Below, piece after piece: positions 9,198 to 17,815 of a DNA stretch of 64,000 bases. The stretch covers positions 62,001 through 126,000 of the forward strand of contig NZ_SPQQ01000009.1 in the NCBI RefSeq assembly GCF_004766045.1, given 5' to 3'. The translations under genes were made by a program, and so were the position numbers. The first letter of the stretch is position 1. Every line of letters begins with the position of its first letter. Origin of the DNA: Desulfosporosinus fructosivorans. Lineage in GTDB: Bacteria; Bacillota; Desulfitobacteriia; Desulfitobacteriales; Desulfitobacteriaceae. The notes under the pieces are model-generated. The model saw only the letters and a list, made by a program, of their open reading frames with translations. It searched no databases and had not been told where the DNA came from.

Positions 9198-9713
9198 CTA
9201 TATAAGCCGACTTCCCTTGATTGCTTTATAAGCAAGCGCAGAAATAATGACGTTAATGGCTGCTCCGACGACCAGAGAAGGCATCAATACTAGAACTCCG
9301 CCCATACCCATTATAGGGAGCATGGCGAAGGCTGATACGACCCCATTAAGTGTAATTGCAGCAATAACTGCGGGAATTAGACCAAGCTTCTTATTCACCC
9401 AGCGGTAACACAAGGCCCATAAAGCCATTTGGAAAGCAATATACAGATGGATCGGAATCGTCGCTGGAAATCCAATCACTGCCGACGCCAACAAATGACC
9501 AAATGCAATAACGACCGCTCCGGTTACCCCACCAAAGGCCAGAGCACAAAAAAAGCCTGGTGCTGAATCCATGCCAACTGTTCCGACGGAACTAGGGATT
9601 TTAATAAGCGCTCCCACGGCACTTAAGGCAATAAAAATAGCCATAATCGATAGTCTTTTGACATTCCAAGCGGATAGCGTTGAGTCCTGTTTTTCAAAAC
9701 TTAAATTATTCAT
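9198..9713 (-). CDS. ECF transporter S-component, probably alpha-ribazole specific (CblT-like)
   Basis: A 171-residue membrane protein with about five hydrophobic segments and the short cytosolic N-terminus usual for ECF S-components (NVKRLSIMAIFIALSAVGAL, then GTVGMDSAPGFFCALAFGG). It stands between a CblS-like gene and ecfA, all under a B12 riboswitch. In Listeria and Geobacillus a cblT-cblS pair imports and phosphorylates alpha-ribazole; that context is the reason for the substrate call. The transporter family is clear. Another corrinoid-related substrate remains possible. Confidence 0.6.
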   Translation of the reverse strand: MNNLSFEKQDSTLSAWNVKRLSIMAIFIALSAVGALIKIPSSVGTVGMDSAPGFFCALAFGGVTGAVVIAFGHLLASAVIGFPATIPIHLYIAFQMALWALCYRWVNKKLGLIPAVIAAITLNGVVSAFAMLPIMGMGGVLVLMPSLVVGAAINVIISALAYKAIKGSRLI

Positions 9714-9725
9714 GAACTTTCCTCC

Positions 9726-10478
9726 TTAAATTTTGGATAATCTACCCACTTTAGTTATGGGTAATCGTGGAAAACTAGATAATAAAATATCCGAAGCCAA
9801 AGATGATAGAGCGGAAAAAATAAGGCAAGTAGACGGTCCAGCTGATTTATCTAAATCTAGACCACAGGCAGGATCGAAGAACAATTGGCAATTTAAGTTA
9901 GTGGCAAGCTGCTGTGCCTCAGTGCGAATTCCTCTCGACCCAACAGGAACGATGTCATGAACACCTAAAATATCTAAAAGGAACTGTATATGTTTTACTT
10001 GAACAATTTCAGTATCATTCGGATTATTGACTTCAGGACCCACTTTAGGCAGCCCTAAACAATAAACGTCATCTCCTGCCTGGGTAATTCCCACTCGCAA
10101 TTGGTACTTCTCGCTCACACCTATCACACTGATTCCAAGGCCAGTTTGCTGTGTTACCATATTTTTCTCGGTGCTTATCGCCATGGATAGCGTCGACAAT
10201 CCAGCAGAGTCTAACTCTTGTTGCACCCCCTTTAAAATCTGCTCTCCTGTTGGATGCAGTTCATTAGAAATCGCCACGGTCATCATCTGTGGCACAGCCC
10301 CAGTGGAAAGGACTTCTAACAATGCCACGCGAGTTGTTAACCTTCCAGTAATGGACCATGTAATCTTTAGAGTATCTAAATCTTTCATGCCGATGGCTCC
10401 ACAGGAATCACAAGAAGCCACAAGATATTGAGCTTGATTTATCAAAACAACCTCAACATCGCGACCAAGATACCCCAT
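9726..10478 (-). CDS. cblS: probable alpha-ribazole kinase CblS (AIR-synthase/PurM-like)
   Basis: About 250 residues. The N-terminus reads LVASCDSCGAIGMKDLD, then TARV-like helices (LTTRVALLEVLSTGA) and ELHPTGEQILKGVQQEL, which fit the PurM/ThiL-like fold of CblS, the kinase that converts alpha-ribazole to its 5'-phosphate so that cobinamide-GDP can receive the DMB ligand. It is first behind a B12 riboswitch and 12 nt from the S-component. The open frame begins at GTG 10487, but GAGGGGA abuts that codon; the ATG at 10478 has proper spacing. Family assignment rests on my recognition of motifs plus context. Confidence 0.6.
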   Translation of the reverse strand: MGYLGRDVEVVLINQAQYLVASCDSCGAIGMKDLDTLKITWSITGRLTTRVALLEVLSTGAVPQMMTVAISNELHPTGEQILKGVQQELDSAGLSTLSMAISTEKNMVTQQTGLGISVIGVSEKYQLRVGITQAGDDVYCLGLPKVGPEVNNPNDTEIVQVKHIQFLLDILGVHDIVPVGSRGIRTEAQQLATNLNCQLFFDPACGLDLDKSAGPSTCLIFSALSSLASDILLSSFPRLPITKVGRLSKI

Positions 10479-10548
10479 AGTTTTCACTCCCCTCTCATCA
10501 TAAAGGAACCAAAAAAGCTCATAGCCGTTTCCCTCATCACAATGTGAT

Positions 10549-10584
10549 AAGAAAAATCGACCATGAACTTTACCTTAATTCATG
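10549..10584 (-). terminator. terminator of the second B12 riboswitch
   Basis: Minus strand: CATGAA pairs with TTCATG (10579-10584 with 10562-10567), followed by GTCGATTTTTCTT. It lies immediately 3' of the aptamer and before cblS, as expected for a terminating expression platform. Confidence 0.6.
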
Positions 10585-10591
10585 ACTTCTT

Positions 10592-10747
10592 ATGTTACAG
10601 GCAGGTCTCCTGACTCAGAATCATCGACCTTATGCGCCTTCCCAGTTTCCCAGTGGCAAGGCATAAGTCTCCTCTTTACAGTGGTGGGTCCGTCCGGGAT
10701 TTTCACCCAGTTCCCTATTCTCCCTTATTAAAGGGCACCTGTAACAT
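10592..10747 (-). promoter_or_regulatory. cobalamin riboswitch upstream of cblS
   Basis: Minus strand: closing stem ATGTTACAGG/CCTGTAACAT, GGGAACTGGGTGAAAATCCC, the B12-box variant ACCCACCACTGTAAAGAGGAG, and TCAGGAGACCTGCCTG at the 3' side. It controls the cblS, S-component, ecfA, ecfT (and perhaps cbiD) transcript, so uptake and salvage should respond to AdoCbl like the synthesis genes. Confidence 0.95.
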
Positions 10748-10803
10748 GGTTATTAAGTTACTAGTATTTTAATGCAAGCTGCCTAAGATTACAAGGATTA
10801 ATT

Positions 10804-11196
10804 TCAAGATTCAACTCGATTTTTCCAAAGTTTATAACGTTCCAGATCACTACCCACTTGGGAAATAACGAAGCCGGCAACCGCTGCGTCATCGACTAAC
10901 CCAGCAAAGGGAATGTAATCGAAGATCCCGTCTATCGGTGACACGAAATATACGATGCCTAATATAATCGTGAGAAGCGAGCGTGTGGGCATTTCCTTAT
11001 AGTTACCGTTAATCCAGTCTTTGAACACTCCAAACAACAGCTGGAACTTTTCCCATGTTTCACCCAACGCCCCCCGGTTAGTGTTGGCCTTCCTCAGGGC
11101 AGTATTAAGAAGGTCTAATGATTTCGTCTTGTCTTTTAGATATGTCTTTGCCTTTTCCTCATAGACCCCTAATCCCTTTTTGTCGAGCTCGTCCAT
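10804..11196 (-). CDS. YkvA/DUF1232 family membrane protein
   Basis: A 130-residue protein. The C-terminal half holds the DUF1232 core LTIILGIVYFVSPIDGIFDYIPFAGLVDDAAVAGFVI, quoted here in part: YFVSPIDGIFDYIP and GLVDDAAVAG are the diagnostic strings. The N-terminal half is charged and helical (KAKTYLKDKTKSLDLLNTA). Expected at the membrane; the family has no established biochemical role. AAAGGAG precedes the ATG, and the next gene upstream (11216) is 19 nt away in the same direction. Confidence 0.85.
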   Translation of the reverse strand: MDELDKKGLGVYEEKAKTYLKDKTKSLDLLNTALRKANTNRGALGETWEKFQLLFGVFKDWINGNYKEMPTRSLLTIILGIVYFVSPIDGIFDYIPFAGLVDDAAVAGFVISQVGSDLERYKLWKNRVES

Positions 11197-11215
11197 TTAA
11201 ATGCTCCTTTATGAC

Positions 11216-11440
11216 TCAATTAAGGTGTTTTGATATTTTTCTTACAGCGATTGCAAGTTCACTCAGTTCTTTTTGACCTTCGCGCACATCAGTTAAAGCA
11301 TTAATTTTCTTTGAGAGATCATTTTCAATCAACAGTTCAATTTTATCTAATTTTTTGTTGAGCGCCTCTTGATTTTTTCCTAACTCATTTTGAGATTCAA
11401 GTATTTTCGTGAGCATGTCCATAAGCTGTTGTTGATCCAT
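11216..11440 (-). CDS. short coiled-coil protein (74 aa), unknown function
   Basis: Not recognised as a named family. The 74 residues are almost entirely heptad-patterned and charged (LTKILESQNELGKNQEALNK, KLDKIELLIENDLSKKI), so it should be a soluble coiled coil. AAAGGGGTG precedes the ATG with good spacing. It probably shares a transcript with the DUF1232 gene downstream; whether the proteins interact cannot be told from sequence. Confidence 0.65.
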   Translation of the reverse strand: MDQQQLMDMLTKILESQNELGKNQEALNKKLDKIELLIENDLSKKINALTDVREGQKELSELAIAVRKISKHLN

Positions 11441-11560
11441 ATGAGTTCACCCCTTTGAGGTAAATTATATCACAGCACTAACGATTTATATAAAAAGAAT
11501 TCATAAAATCCGACTATCTGGAGAGATTAAACTTGGAATTCAATTTAAGGAGGAATCTAA

Positions 11561-11734
11561 ATGCCAGAACGAGCAAACAAAATGCCACAACCTAACGGCG
11601 GAATCAAATGCGTTGTAAACACTTGCCATTATTATGGCTCAGGCGATCATTGTCATGCTGACAAGATTGAAGTTCAAGCTCCTAATGCCAGTACCTCTGA
11701 AATGACGGACTGTGCGACGTTTCTCCCTGAGTAA
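11561..11734 (+). CDS. DUF1540 domain protein (57 aa)
   Basis: A short gene with a strong AAGGAGG site 7 nt before ATG. The product has the DUF1540 cysteine pattern: GIKCVVNTCHYYGSGDHCHADKI ... MTDCATFLPE, in which C-x5-C-x-Y-x5-C-x-A-x-x-I and a final C-x-T-F are visible. Four Cys plus His suggest a small metal site. Such proteins are common in Clostridia, often sporulation- or stress-associated, and have no proven role. A perfect hairpin follows the stop codon. Confidence 0.85.
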   Translation: MPERANKMPQPNGGIKCVVNTCHYYGSGDHCHADKIEVQAPNASTSEMTDCATFLPE

Positions 11735-11745
11735 CTAAAACACGG

Positions 11746-11782
11746 ATATAAGGCTTGTCCTCTGATTGGGCAAGCCTTATAT
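11746..11782 (+). terminator. hairpin after the DUF1540 gene
   Basis: A perfect 12-bp stem ATATAAGGCTTG/CAAGCCTTATAT (11746-11757 with 11771-11782). The T tract after it is weak (ATTATTCG). Confidence 0.7.
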
Positions 11783-11799
11783 TATTCGAAAGCCTCCAT

Positions 11800-11860
11800 T
11801 CGACCTGAGACTTTTGCCACCGAGGTGTCGATTTAAACTTTAGTTGGGAACTCGGTCACT
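11800..11860 (+). repeat. dispersed palindromic repeat, copy 1 (diverged)
   Basis: Matches the family plan: CTGAGACT near the left end, then TCGAT, AAACTTTAGTTG and CGGTCACT at the right, in the same order as the 52253 copy (reverse-complemented). Diverged, intergenic. Between this and copy 2 the bases 11861-11969 hold only a weak 28-codon frame at 11923 that I do not call a gene. Confidence 0.55.
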
Positions 11861-11969
11861 GTTATAAAATCTAATAAGCAGGAGATATTCATATTAAATT
11901 AAGTGAAAGAGTGATTTTCTTGGATGGACGAATTAAAAAATTGCAACATCAAAATGACGGAGTTAAATG

Positions 11970-12024
11970 CTCCTACTTCAATTGGCACTGATTCTCGATG
12001 TTCAACTTAGTTAAAACGAGTTCA
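11970..12024 (+). repeat. dispersed palindromic repeat, copy 2, overlapping the DUF502 stop
   Basis: Contains CGATGTTCAACTTAGTT and the right-end sequence CGAGTTCA. Its last three bases are the complement of the TGA stop of the leftward DUF502 gene. Confidence 0.65.
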
Positions 12025-12588
12025 GGCCCCTTTCTTGCACAATAGCCCAGCAGAAGCAATAAACTTCAAGGCTTGCTCAGAGGAAACGTCGATTAGTTCA
12101 ATTTGTTCTTGCGGTACGAGGATGAGATTCCCCGCCCACTGCATGGACTGCATTAAGTACACTGCCACATAACCCTTGGGGATAAAGGTGCTCTCTTCAT
12201 CATTAGTAAGAAATCCTAAAAGTTTAAGGTCATTCGACATATGAACCATGACCAATCGGGAAAAGCCCTTCTTATTCGCAGAAAACGAATTTACGGTGTC
12301 CTTAATGACACCGTAGATACTACCAAATAGCGGTACTTTTATAATTATCATATCCAAGTAATTTAGAAATTTGCTCGTCAACCAGTTCGAAGCAAGTAGT
12401 CCCACTAAGAAAATTACGGTTAGGGTCACAATCACCCCGAACCCAGGGAAATATAAGCCGGCTTTCTCTAGCAGTCCTTTAAACAACCCATCGGTTAGCA
12501 AAAACATCTTATATAAAATATAAAATGTAAGCGCTATAGGCGTAAGAACGAATAGGCCCTTTAGAAAGACTCCTAATATCTTTTTCAT
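12022..12588 (-). CDS. DUF502 family membrane protein
   Basis: A 188-residue protein with two membrane segments near the N-terminus (LGVFLKGLFVLTPIALTFYI and FGVIVTLTVIFLVGLLASNW), followed by IIIKVPLFGSIYGVIKDTVN, the DUF502 core, and a soluble tail. The family is widespread and uncharacterised. AAAGGAG precedes the ATG. The stop codon lies inside a dispersed repeat, so the C-terminal end (LLCKKGA) may have been reset by repeat insertion. Confidence 0.88.
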   Translation of the reverse strand: MKKILGVFLKGLFVLTPIALTFYILYKMFLLTDGLFKGLLEKAGLYFPGFGVIVTLTVIFLVGLLASNWLTSKFLNYLDMIIIKVPLFGSIYGVIKDTVNSFSANKKGFSRLVMVHMSNDLKLLGFLTNDEESTFIPKGYVAVYLMQSMQWAGNLILVPQEQIELIDVSSEQALKFIASAGLLCKKGA

Positions 12589-12691
12589 GATTTTGCTCCT
12601 TTATTCCTAAATACAATAGACCATTTCACTTCAAAAGTGCTTCAAGTAATTATATAACATTATGGTATAAAGTTCCAATTGTATGCTTTCA

Positions 12692-12776
12692 GCTTAGTTG
12701 GACATCAAGGCTCCAATAGGAACTCTACGGCACCTAGCGTTTAAGAAGAAGCCAAGCGCACTAGGAAGTGGGGTTC
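12692..12776 (-). repeat. dispersed palindromic repeat, copy 3 (long, diverged)
   Basis: On the minus strand it reads ACCCCACTTCCTAG ... GGTGCCGTAGAGTTCC ... GATGTCCAACTAAG, paralleling the long copy at 34774 (ACTCCCACTTC ... AGAGTCCCC ... GATGTTCAA). Intergenic, between the GH13-GH77 gene and the DUF502 gene. Confidence 0.5.
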
Positions 12777-12777
12777 T

Positions 12778-12845
12778 TTAAAAACTGGATAATTCAAGTC
12801 CTTGATAGGCTCATGTTGCCGATTCGGACTTTCTTTATCCAGTTT
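12778..12845 (-). terminator. terminator after the first glg operon
   Basis: AAACTGGATAA (12782-12792) pairs with TTATCCAGTTT (12835-12845), with a second internal stem AGTCC/GGACT. On the minus strand the arm ends CAGTTTTTAAAG. It follows the stop of the GH13-GH77 gene. Confidence 0.6.
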
Positions 12846-12876
12846 GTCAATTCACACAATTATAATTATCTAATTT

Positions 12877-15800
12877 CTACGATCTCTTTGATTTCTCAGC
12901 TTGAGTACGAAGCCATCCCTTCACTTCCTCAAGTTCTGGAATCTTATCCAGCTGCCACTGCCAATTACCATGGATTGTGCCTGGAACATTCATGCGAGCT
13001 TTCTCACCCAACCCCAAAATATCTTGCATAGGAAGGATTACCCATGCCGCTTGACTAGAATATACTTCTTCGATCATTTTACGGCATTCTACTTGATGTA
13101 TGCTCTTGTTGATAGGCTTTTCATCTTCGACCAGAAAATGCTTTTCATACCAACCTAATAAGGTGTTATTGTCATGTGTTCCAGTATAATATACGAAATT
13201 GGCATCTTGGTTTATTATTTCTTTCAAAGGTGTAAATTGAAGGACCTTAATGCCTGGAAAACCAAAAAGCTGTTTTAAAATATTGACTTCTGTTGTTATG
13301 AGACCTAAATCTTCAACGATAAAGGGAAGTTTTCCAAGGGTTTCTTGCATGCTTTCGAAGAATCGTTTCCCTGGACCTTTAATCCAATGACCACTTTCAG
13401 CAGTCTTTTCTCTAGCGTCAACCTCCCAAAAGGCTTCGAACCCACGAAAATGATCTAGCCGTATGTAATCAAACAGTTCTACCCCCATCTGTAAGCGCTT
13501 TTTCCACCAATCATACCCTGTAACGGCCAAGGCATCCCAGTCATAGATTGGATTCCCCCATAATTGCCCAGTCTTACAAAAATAATCAGGTGGTACACCT
13601 GCTGTTTTTGTCGGTCTACCCTCTTCGTCAAGCACGAACAAGCTGGGATTAACCCAGACATCACAGCTATCGGCGGCTACAAAATGAGGTAAATCTCCAA
13701 TAATTCGAACTCCTTTAGAGCTTGCATAAACCTTTAGTTCATCCCATTCATAGAAAAAAGTATATTGGAGAAATTCTATAAAGCCCATCTCTTCTCGAAG
13801 AAGTAGCCGATACTCAGCTAACTCTGTCGACTCACGGGAAGCAATTCCTGGTTTCCATTCATACCATGGGACCTCTCCAAAATGACCTTTCAAGGCCCTG
13901 AAGAGAATGTAATCATTAAGCCATTCTTTATTTAGAGTTTTAAATCTCAGAAAGTTCTCCTCTGAGAGATACGTTGATTGAGCCGGGACGGCAGAGCTGA
14001 GTGAGTTGAATTTACGTCGTTCCAGAAATTTCTGATAAGCTTCGTAGAGTAAATCGCGTTTCAACTCTTTATAAGCAAGTAACAATAAACTTTTTCGCAG
14101 TCCGGAGTTCCTTACCTTTTCAAATTTCCCCCGTGTCTCAGCTACATCCAAGAGTCCTTCCTTAATCATATGGTCAAGACTGATGAACAACGTGTTTCCA
14201 GCAAAAACAGATTCACTTTGATAAGGACAATCTTCGACTCCCGCTGGATTCAAGGGTAACACTTGCCACAAGGATTGACCTGAGCTCGCGAGAAAATCTA
14301 CGAACGCGTAAGCCTCAGTTCCTAAATCTCCAAGTACCCAAGAAGAAGGCAAAGAACTTATATGTGATAATACCCCACACGAACGGTCGAGTCGAAAATC
14401 CTGCGGGGGCTTGTATCTTGAAAAAAGCACCCTACAACCTAACGGACTTATGGGTACGGCACTGAATGAATCTGGAGAAAGCGTGTTCCCATTTATTAGG
14501 TCAACTACCAACGAGGAGGATTGTAGAATTGTACTAAGATCCACAGTCCATGCTTCTTCGCGGTGACGATTGATAAGGACGGTGATTTTCTCATCCTTCC
14601 CAACTCTACTAAAACCATAAATATCCGGTGCATAGAAAAAAGACTCAAAATTACCCGTCTGAAGGACCTCATATTCAGCGCGCATGCGTAAAATTCGCCG
14701 ATACCAATCTATGATTTCGACGTCTTCTTTACCCCACGGATAGGTCCCCCGGTTATAGGGGTCTGCATACCCTTCCAAACCGGCTTCATCACCATAGTAA
14801 ATGCAAGGAACTCCAGGAAATGTAATTTGAATCAAACTCAATAGCTTAAGCCTTTGAACACCTATTTTTCGGGCATTCGTGGATAGCCGAAAGTTCCTTT
14901 GCTCTGTTTTTGTCAGACTTTCTTCTGCTGGGGCATCTCCTAAGAGAGTCAAAATACGGATCGTATCATGGCTCCCGATTATGTTCATAGCTGCAAAGAA
15001 ATTCTCTTGGGGATAATTTTCATATAAGCTCATGACCTCATGGTGAACGACACTGGAATCACTCTGATTCAGAATAAAACGCAGGAAACTAGTTCGAAAT
15101 GGATAGTTCATCGTTCCATCCAACTCATTCCCTGAGAAATACTCTCGTTGTTTGCCATAGCTCGTTTTATTTGAAGCGTCTTCCCAAACCTCACCGATTA
15201 GGACAGCACTAGGTTGAATGGTCTTAATCGCTTGCCTGAGTTCCTGTATGAACTCATCCGGGAGTTCGTCAGCAACATCTAAACGCCAGCCAGCAACACC
15301 AAGGTTAAGCCATTTACTAATGACACTTTCTTCTGAACCATAGATAAACTGTCTGTAGGAGGGGTTCATTTCGTTTACTTCAGGAAGAGTGTCAACCCCC
15401 CACCAAGACTGATACTCTTGAGGATTTGATTTAAATTTATACCAAGGAAAGTAGGGTGAGTCAGCCGATTGATAGGCCCCCACCTCTGGGTAATTGCCAT
15501 ATTTATTGAAATAGATACTGTCACTTCCCGTATGACTAAAGACTCCATCCAATATGACCGAGATCCCAGATTGTCTTGCAGTTTCAATCAATTGTTTGAA
15601 GATCAAATCATCTCCAAACATCGGATCAATCCGCAGATAATCTGCTGTGTCATATTTATGATTACTCGGCGCTTCAAATATAGGATTAAAATAAAGAATG
15701 CTAACCCCTAATTCTTTGAAGTAGGGTACCTTTTCAAGCACTCCTTGCAGTGTCCCGCCAAAAAAATCCCAATCGGTGACTCTGCCATTCTCATCTTTAA

Positions 15801-16368
15801 TATAGAGCGGTGGATCAGACCAATTGGCATGCAACAAAGTATTATTCCTAGGATAGTAGGTGAACCCGTTTTCGTGGTCATTAAAAAATCGATCGACAAA
15901 TACTTGGTACATGACTCCTCGTTTGTACCAACTAGGTACCGCCACATTATTATGGACTGTAATTTGATAGGAAGGGGGCACTTGTTCCCAGAGCATACCT
16001 TCTCCACCAAGCTTTTTCAGGTTATTGCCATAATAATAAGTTTGAGTTCCTACCTGAATTACAAAATAATACCAGATAAGCCCAGTGCTATAAGGTACTT
16101 CGTAGTCCACTTCAAAGAATGTCATCTCTTCACAGGAATCATGCATGGAATCAGTTGCTAAGTCTTGACTGAGATTATCAACAGTTGTTTGACCCATGTC
16201 AAGAGTGATTTCCCGATCCTTTTCCCAAAGACGAAGTACACAGGCTGCAACAGGCACCGCCGAAAATATTCTTATTCGAAACGTTATCCGCTGTCCACAC
16301 GTGACCGCTCCAAACGGTTCACGGTAAAGCAAATCGTGTGAATTATGATATACATTAAACATCATCAT
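12877..16368 (-). CDS. bifunctional GH13 alpha-amylase/neopullulanase-like plus GH77 4-alpha-glucanotransferase (MalQ) fusion
   Basis: A 1163-residue cytosolic fusion. Residues 1-130 look like the beta-rich N-domain of cyclomaltodextrinase-type enzymes. GH13 spans about 150-650: VILDGVFSHT (region I), GWRLDVADE with nucleophile Asp364, IGEVWED with acid/base Glu393, and NIIGSHD with Asp468. GH77 runs from about 660 to the end: RSCGVLSHISSLPSSW, IIGDLPHFVAADS, YIRLDHFRGFEAFWE with nucleophile Asp972, IVEDLGLIT with Glu1019, and YTGTHDNNTL. All catalytic acids of both halves are present. It overlaps glgA by 4 nt, so it is the fifth gene of the glg operon and should trim and rearrange glucans. 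Confidence 0.93.
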   Translation of the reverse strand: MMMFNVYHNSHDLLYREPFGAVTCGQRITFRIRIFSAVPVAACVLRLWEKDREITLDMGQTTVDNLSQDLATDSMHDSCEEMTFFEVDYEVPYSTGLIWYYFVIQVGTQTYYYGNNLKKLGGEGMLWEQVPPSYQITVHNNVAVPSWYKRGVMYQVFVDRFFNDHENGFTYYPRNNTLLHANWSDPPLYIKDENGRVTDWDFFGGTLQGVLEKVPYFKELGVSILYFNPIFEAPSNHKYDTADYLRIDPMFGDDLIFKQLIETARQSGISVILDGVFSHTGSDSIYFNKYGNYPEVGAYQSADSPYFPWYKFKSNPQEYQSWWGVDTLPEVNEMNPSYRQFIYGSEESVISKWLNLGVAGWRLDVADELPDEFIQELRQAIKTIQPSAVLIGEVWEDASNKTSYGKQREYFSGNELDGTMNYPFRTSFLRFILNQSDSSVVHHEVMSLYENYPQENFFAAMNIIGSHDTIRILTLLGDAPAEESLTKTEQRNFRLSTNARKIGVQRLKLLSLIQITFPGVPCIYYGDEAGLEGYADPYNRGTYPWGKEDVEIIDWYRRILRMRAEYEVLQTGNFESFFYAPDIYGFSRVGKDEKITVLINRHREEAWTVDLSTILQSSSLVVDLINGNTLSPDSFSAVPISPLGCRVLFSRYKPPQDFRLDRSCGVLSHISSLPSSWVLGDLGTEAYAFVDFLASSGQSLWQVLPLNPAGVEDCPYQSESVFAGNTLFISLDHMIKEGLLDVAETRGKFEKVRNSGLRKSLLLLAYKELKRDLLYEAYQKFLERRKFNSLSSAVPAQSTYLSEENFLRFKTLNKEWLNDYILFRALKGHFGEVPWYEWKPGIASRESTELAEYRLLLREEMGFIEFLQYTFFYEWDELKVYASSKGVRIIGDLPHFVAADSCDVWVNPSLFVLDEEGRPTKTAGVPPDYFCKTGQLWGNPIYDWDALAVTGYDWWKKRLQMGVELFDYIRLDHFRGFEAFWEVDAREKTAESGHWIKGPGKRFFESMQETLGKLPFIVEDLGLITTEVNILKQLFGFPGIKVLQFTPLKEIINQDANFVYYTGTHDNNTLLGWYEKHFLVEDEKPINKSIHQVECRKMIEEVYSSQAAWVILPMQDILGLGEKARMNVPGTIHGNWQWQLDKIPELEEVKGWLRTQAEKSKRS

Positions 16369-17795
16369 AATAACGATTCATACATTTCAAGATACGCTTT
16401 TGCGGATCTAACCCAACTAAAATCCGTTTTCAAAGCATTTTGACGTATATTGTCCCACACTGGTTTTTCCTCGTGGTATATTCCCACGGCACGTTGCACC
16501 GCGAACAACAATTCATGAGCATTATAATTGACAAAACTAAATCCATTACCTAAACCGCTTATTGCACTATAAGACAAGACAGTGTCCTTTAATCCACCGG
16601 TTTCCCGAACGATCGGAACCGTCCCATAGCGCATGGCTATCATTTGCGCAATACCACACGGCTCAAAACGCGAAGGCATCAATAAGATGTCAGACCCAGC
16701 ATAGACTTCATGTGCTATTTTGTCAGAAAATTCTAATTTAATAGCTAATTTCTCGGGAAATTTTAAGGCAAAGTAACGCATCATTTCTTCATAACGTTGC
16801 TCCCCTGTTCCTAAGATGACCAATTGAACATCCAACTCAAGTAATTCTTCCATAATGTGGGCCAATAGATCTATGCCTTTTTGGTCTACGAGCCGAGATA
16901 CTACCCCAAGTACTGCACTATCATCTCGAACTTGAAGTCCAAAGGTAGTTTGCAAGTGCTTTTTGTTTACTGCTTTAGCAAGAGGAAAATTTGTATACGG
17001 CATGACAAGATAGGGATCCTTCATCGGATCATAGACCTCATAGTCAATGCCATTGAGAATGCCCAAGAGAGAATTACTTCTTTTTCTTAAAAGCCCATCC
17101 AATTTCTCGCCGTAATAAGGATTTTGGATCTCCATAGCGTACGTCGGACTTACCGTCGTAATTATATCTGCATAAAGTAAAGCTGCCTTCATAAAATTGA
17201 TTGCGCCATGAAATTCTAAGGTATTTTCCGTAAAATACTCCATTCCGAGCCCCAAGATATCGGTAAGTACTTCCTTAGAAAAAACTCCCTGATAGTTCAA
17301 GTTATGAATAGTAAATATTGTCTTAATCGGATAGTATAGAGGCTCTTTGCTATAAAACTCTTTGAGCATAAGCGGGATTAAGGCTGTATGCCAATCTTGA
17401 CAATGTATAATATCGGGTTTAAATCCTGGTATGTGAATTAAGCTTTCCAGAGCAGCACGAGAGAAAAATGCAAATCGCTCAGCATCATCGTATTCTCCAT
17501 AAATACGTGGACGCGAAAAATAATACTCGTTGTCAATGAAATAATAATGAACCCCTTGATATTCCATCTCATCCAATCCGCAATATTGTTTGCGCCAAGC
17601 CACGGGGACATCGAAATGAGCCAGATGTCTAAACTCTCTTTGAAAATGTTCGGCAATGGTGCTGTACTTCGGAATAATAACACGTACATCGACCCCTTGT
17701 GTATGCAGGAAGGCAGGTAATGAACCCATTACTTCGCCTAACCCACCGGTTTTAACAAAAGGGTCCGCTTCTGCAGTCACAAAAACCAGTTTCAT
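16365..17795 (-). CDS. glgA: glycogen synthase GlgA (ADP-glucose, GT5)
   Basis: A full-length 476-residue GT5 enzyme extending alpha-1,4-glucan from ADP-glucose. N-terminal domain: the ADP-glucose loop FVKTGGLGEVMGSLPAFL and DIIHCQDWHTALIPLML. C-terminal domain: GVVSRLVDQKGIDLL and PSRFEPCGIAQMIAMRYGT plus PIVRETGGLKDTV. All expected parts are present, unlike the deleted paralogue at 23005. It lies 20 nt from glgD and overlaps the GH13-GH77 gene by ATGA. Confidence 0.95.
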   Translation of the reverse strand: MKLVFVTAEADPFVKTGGLGEVMGSLPAFLHTQGVDVRVIIPKYSTIAEHFQREFRHLAHFDVPVAWRKQYCGLDEMEYQGVHYYFIDNEYYFSRPRIYGEYDDAERFAFFSRAALESLIHIPGFKPDIIHCQDWHTALIPLMLKEFYSKEPLYYPIKTIFTIHNLNYQGVFSKEVLTDILGLGMEYFTENTLEFHGAINFMKAALLYADIITTVSPTYAMEIQNPYYGEKLDGLLRKRSNSLLGILNGIDYEVYDPMKDPYLVMPYTNFPLAKAVNKKHLQTTFGLQVRDDSAVLGVVSRLVDQKGIDLLAHIMEELLELDVQLVILGTGEQRYEEMMRYFALKFPEKLAIKLEFSDKIAHEVYAGSDILLMPSRFEPCGIAQMIAMRYGTVPIVRETGGLKDTVLSYSAISGLGNGFSFVNYNAHELLFAVQRAVGIYHEEKPVWDNIRQNALKTDFSWVRSAKAYLEMYESLL

Positions 17796-17815
17796 ACTTT
17801 TCCCCCTTTCTAAGC

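Noticed and set aside
11923..12009. Possible 28-codon gene starting ATGGACGAATTA
   Set aside because: No convincing ribosome site, and its 3' half lies within a dispersed repeat. Treated as non-coding.
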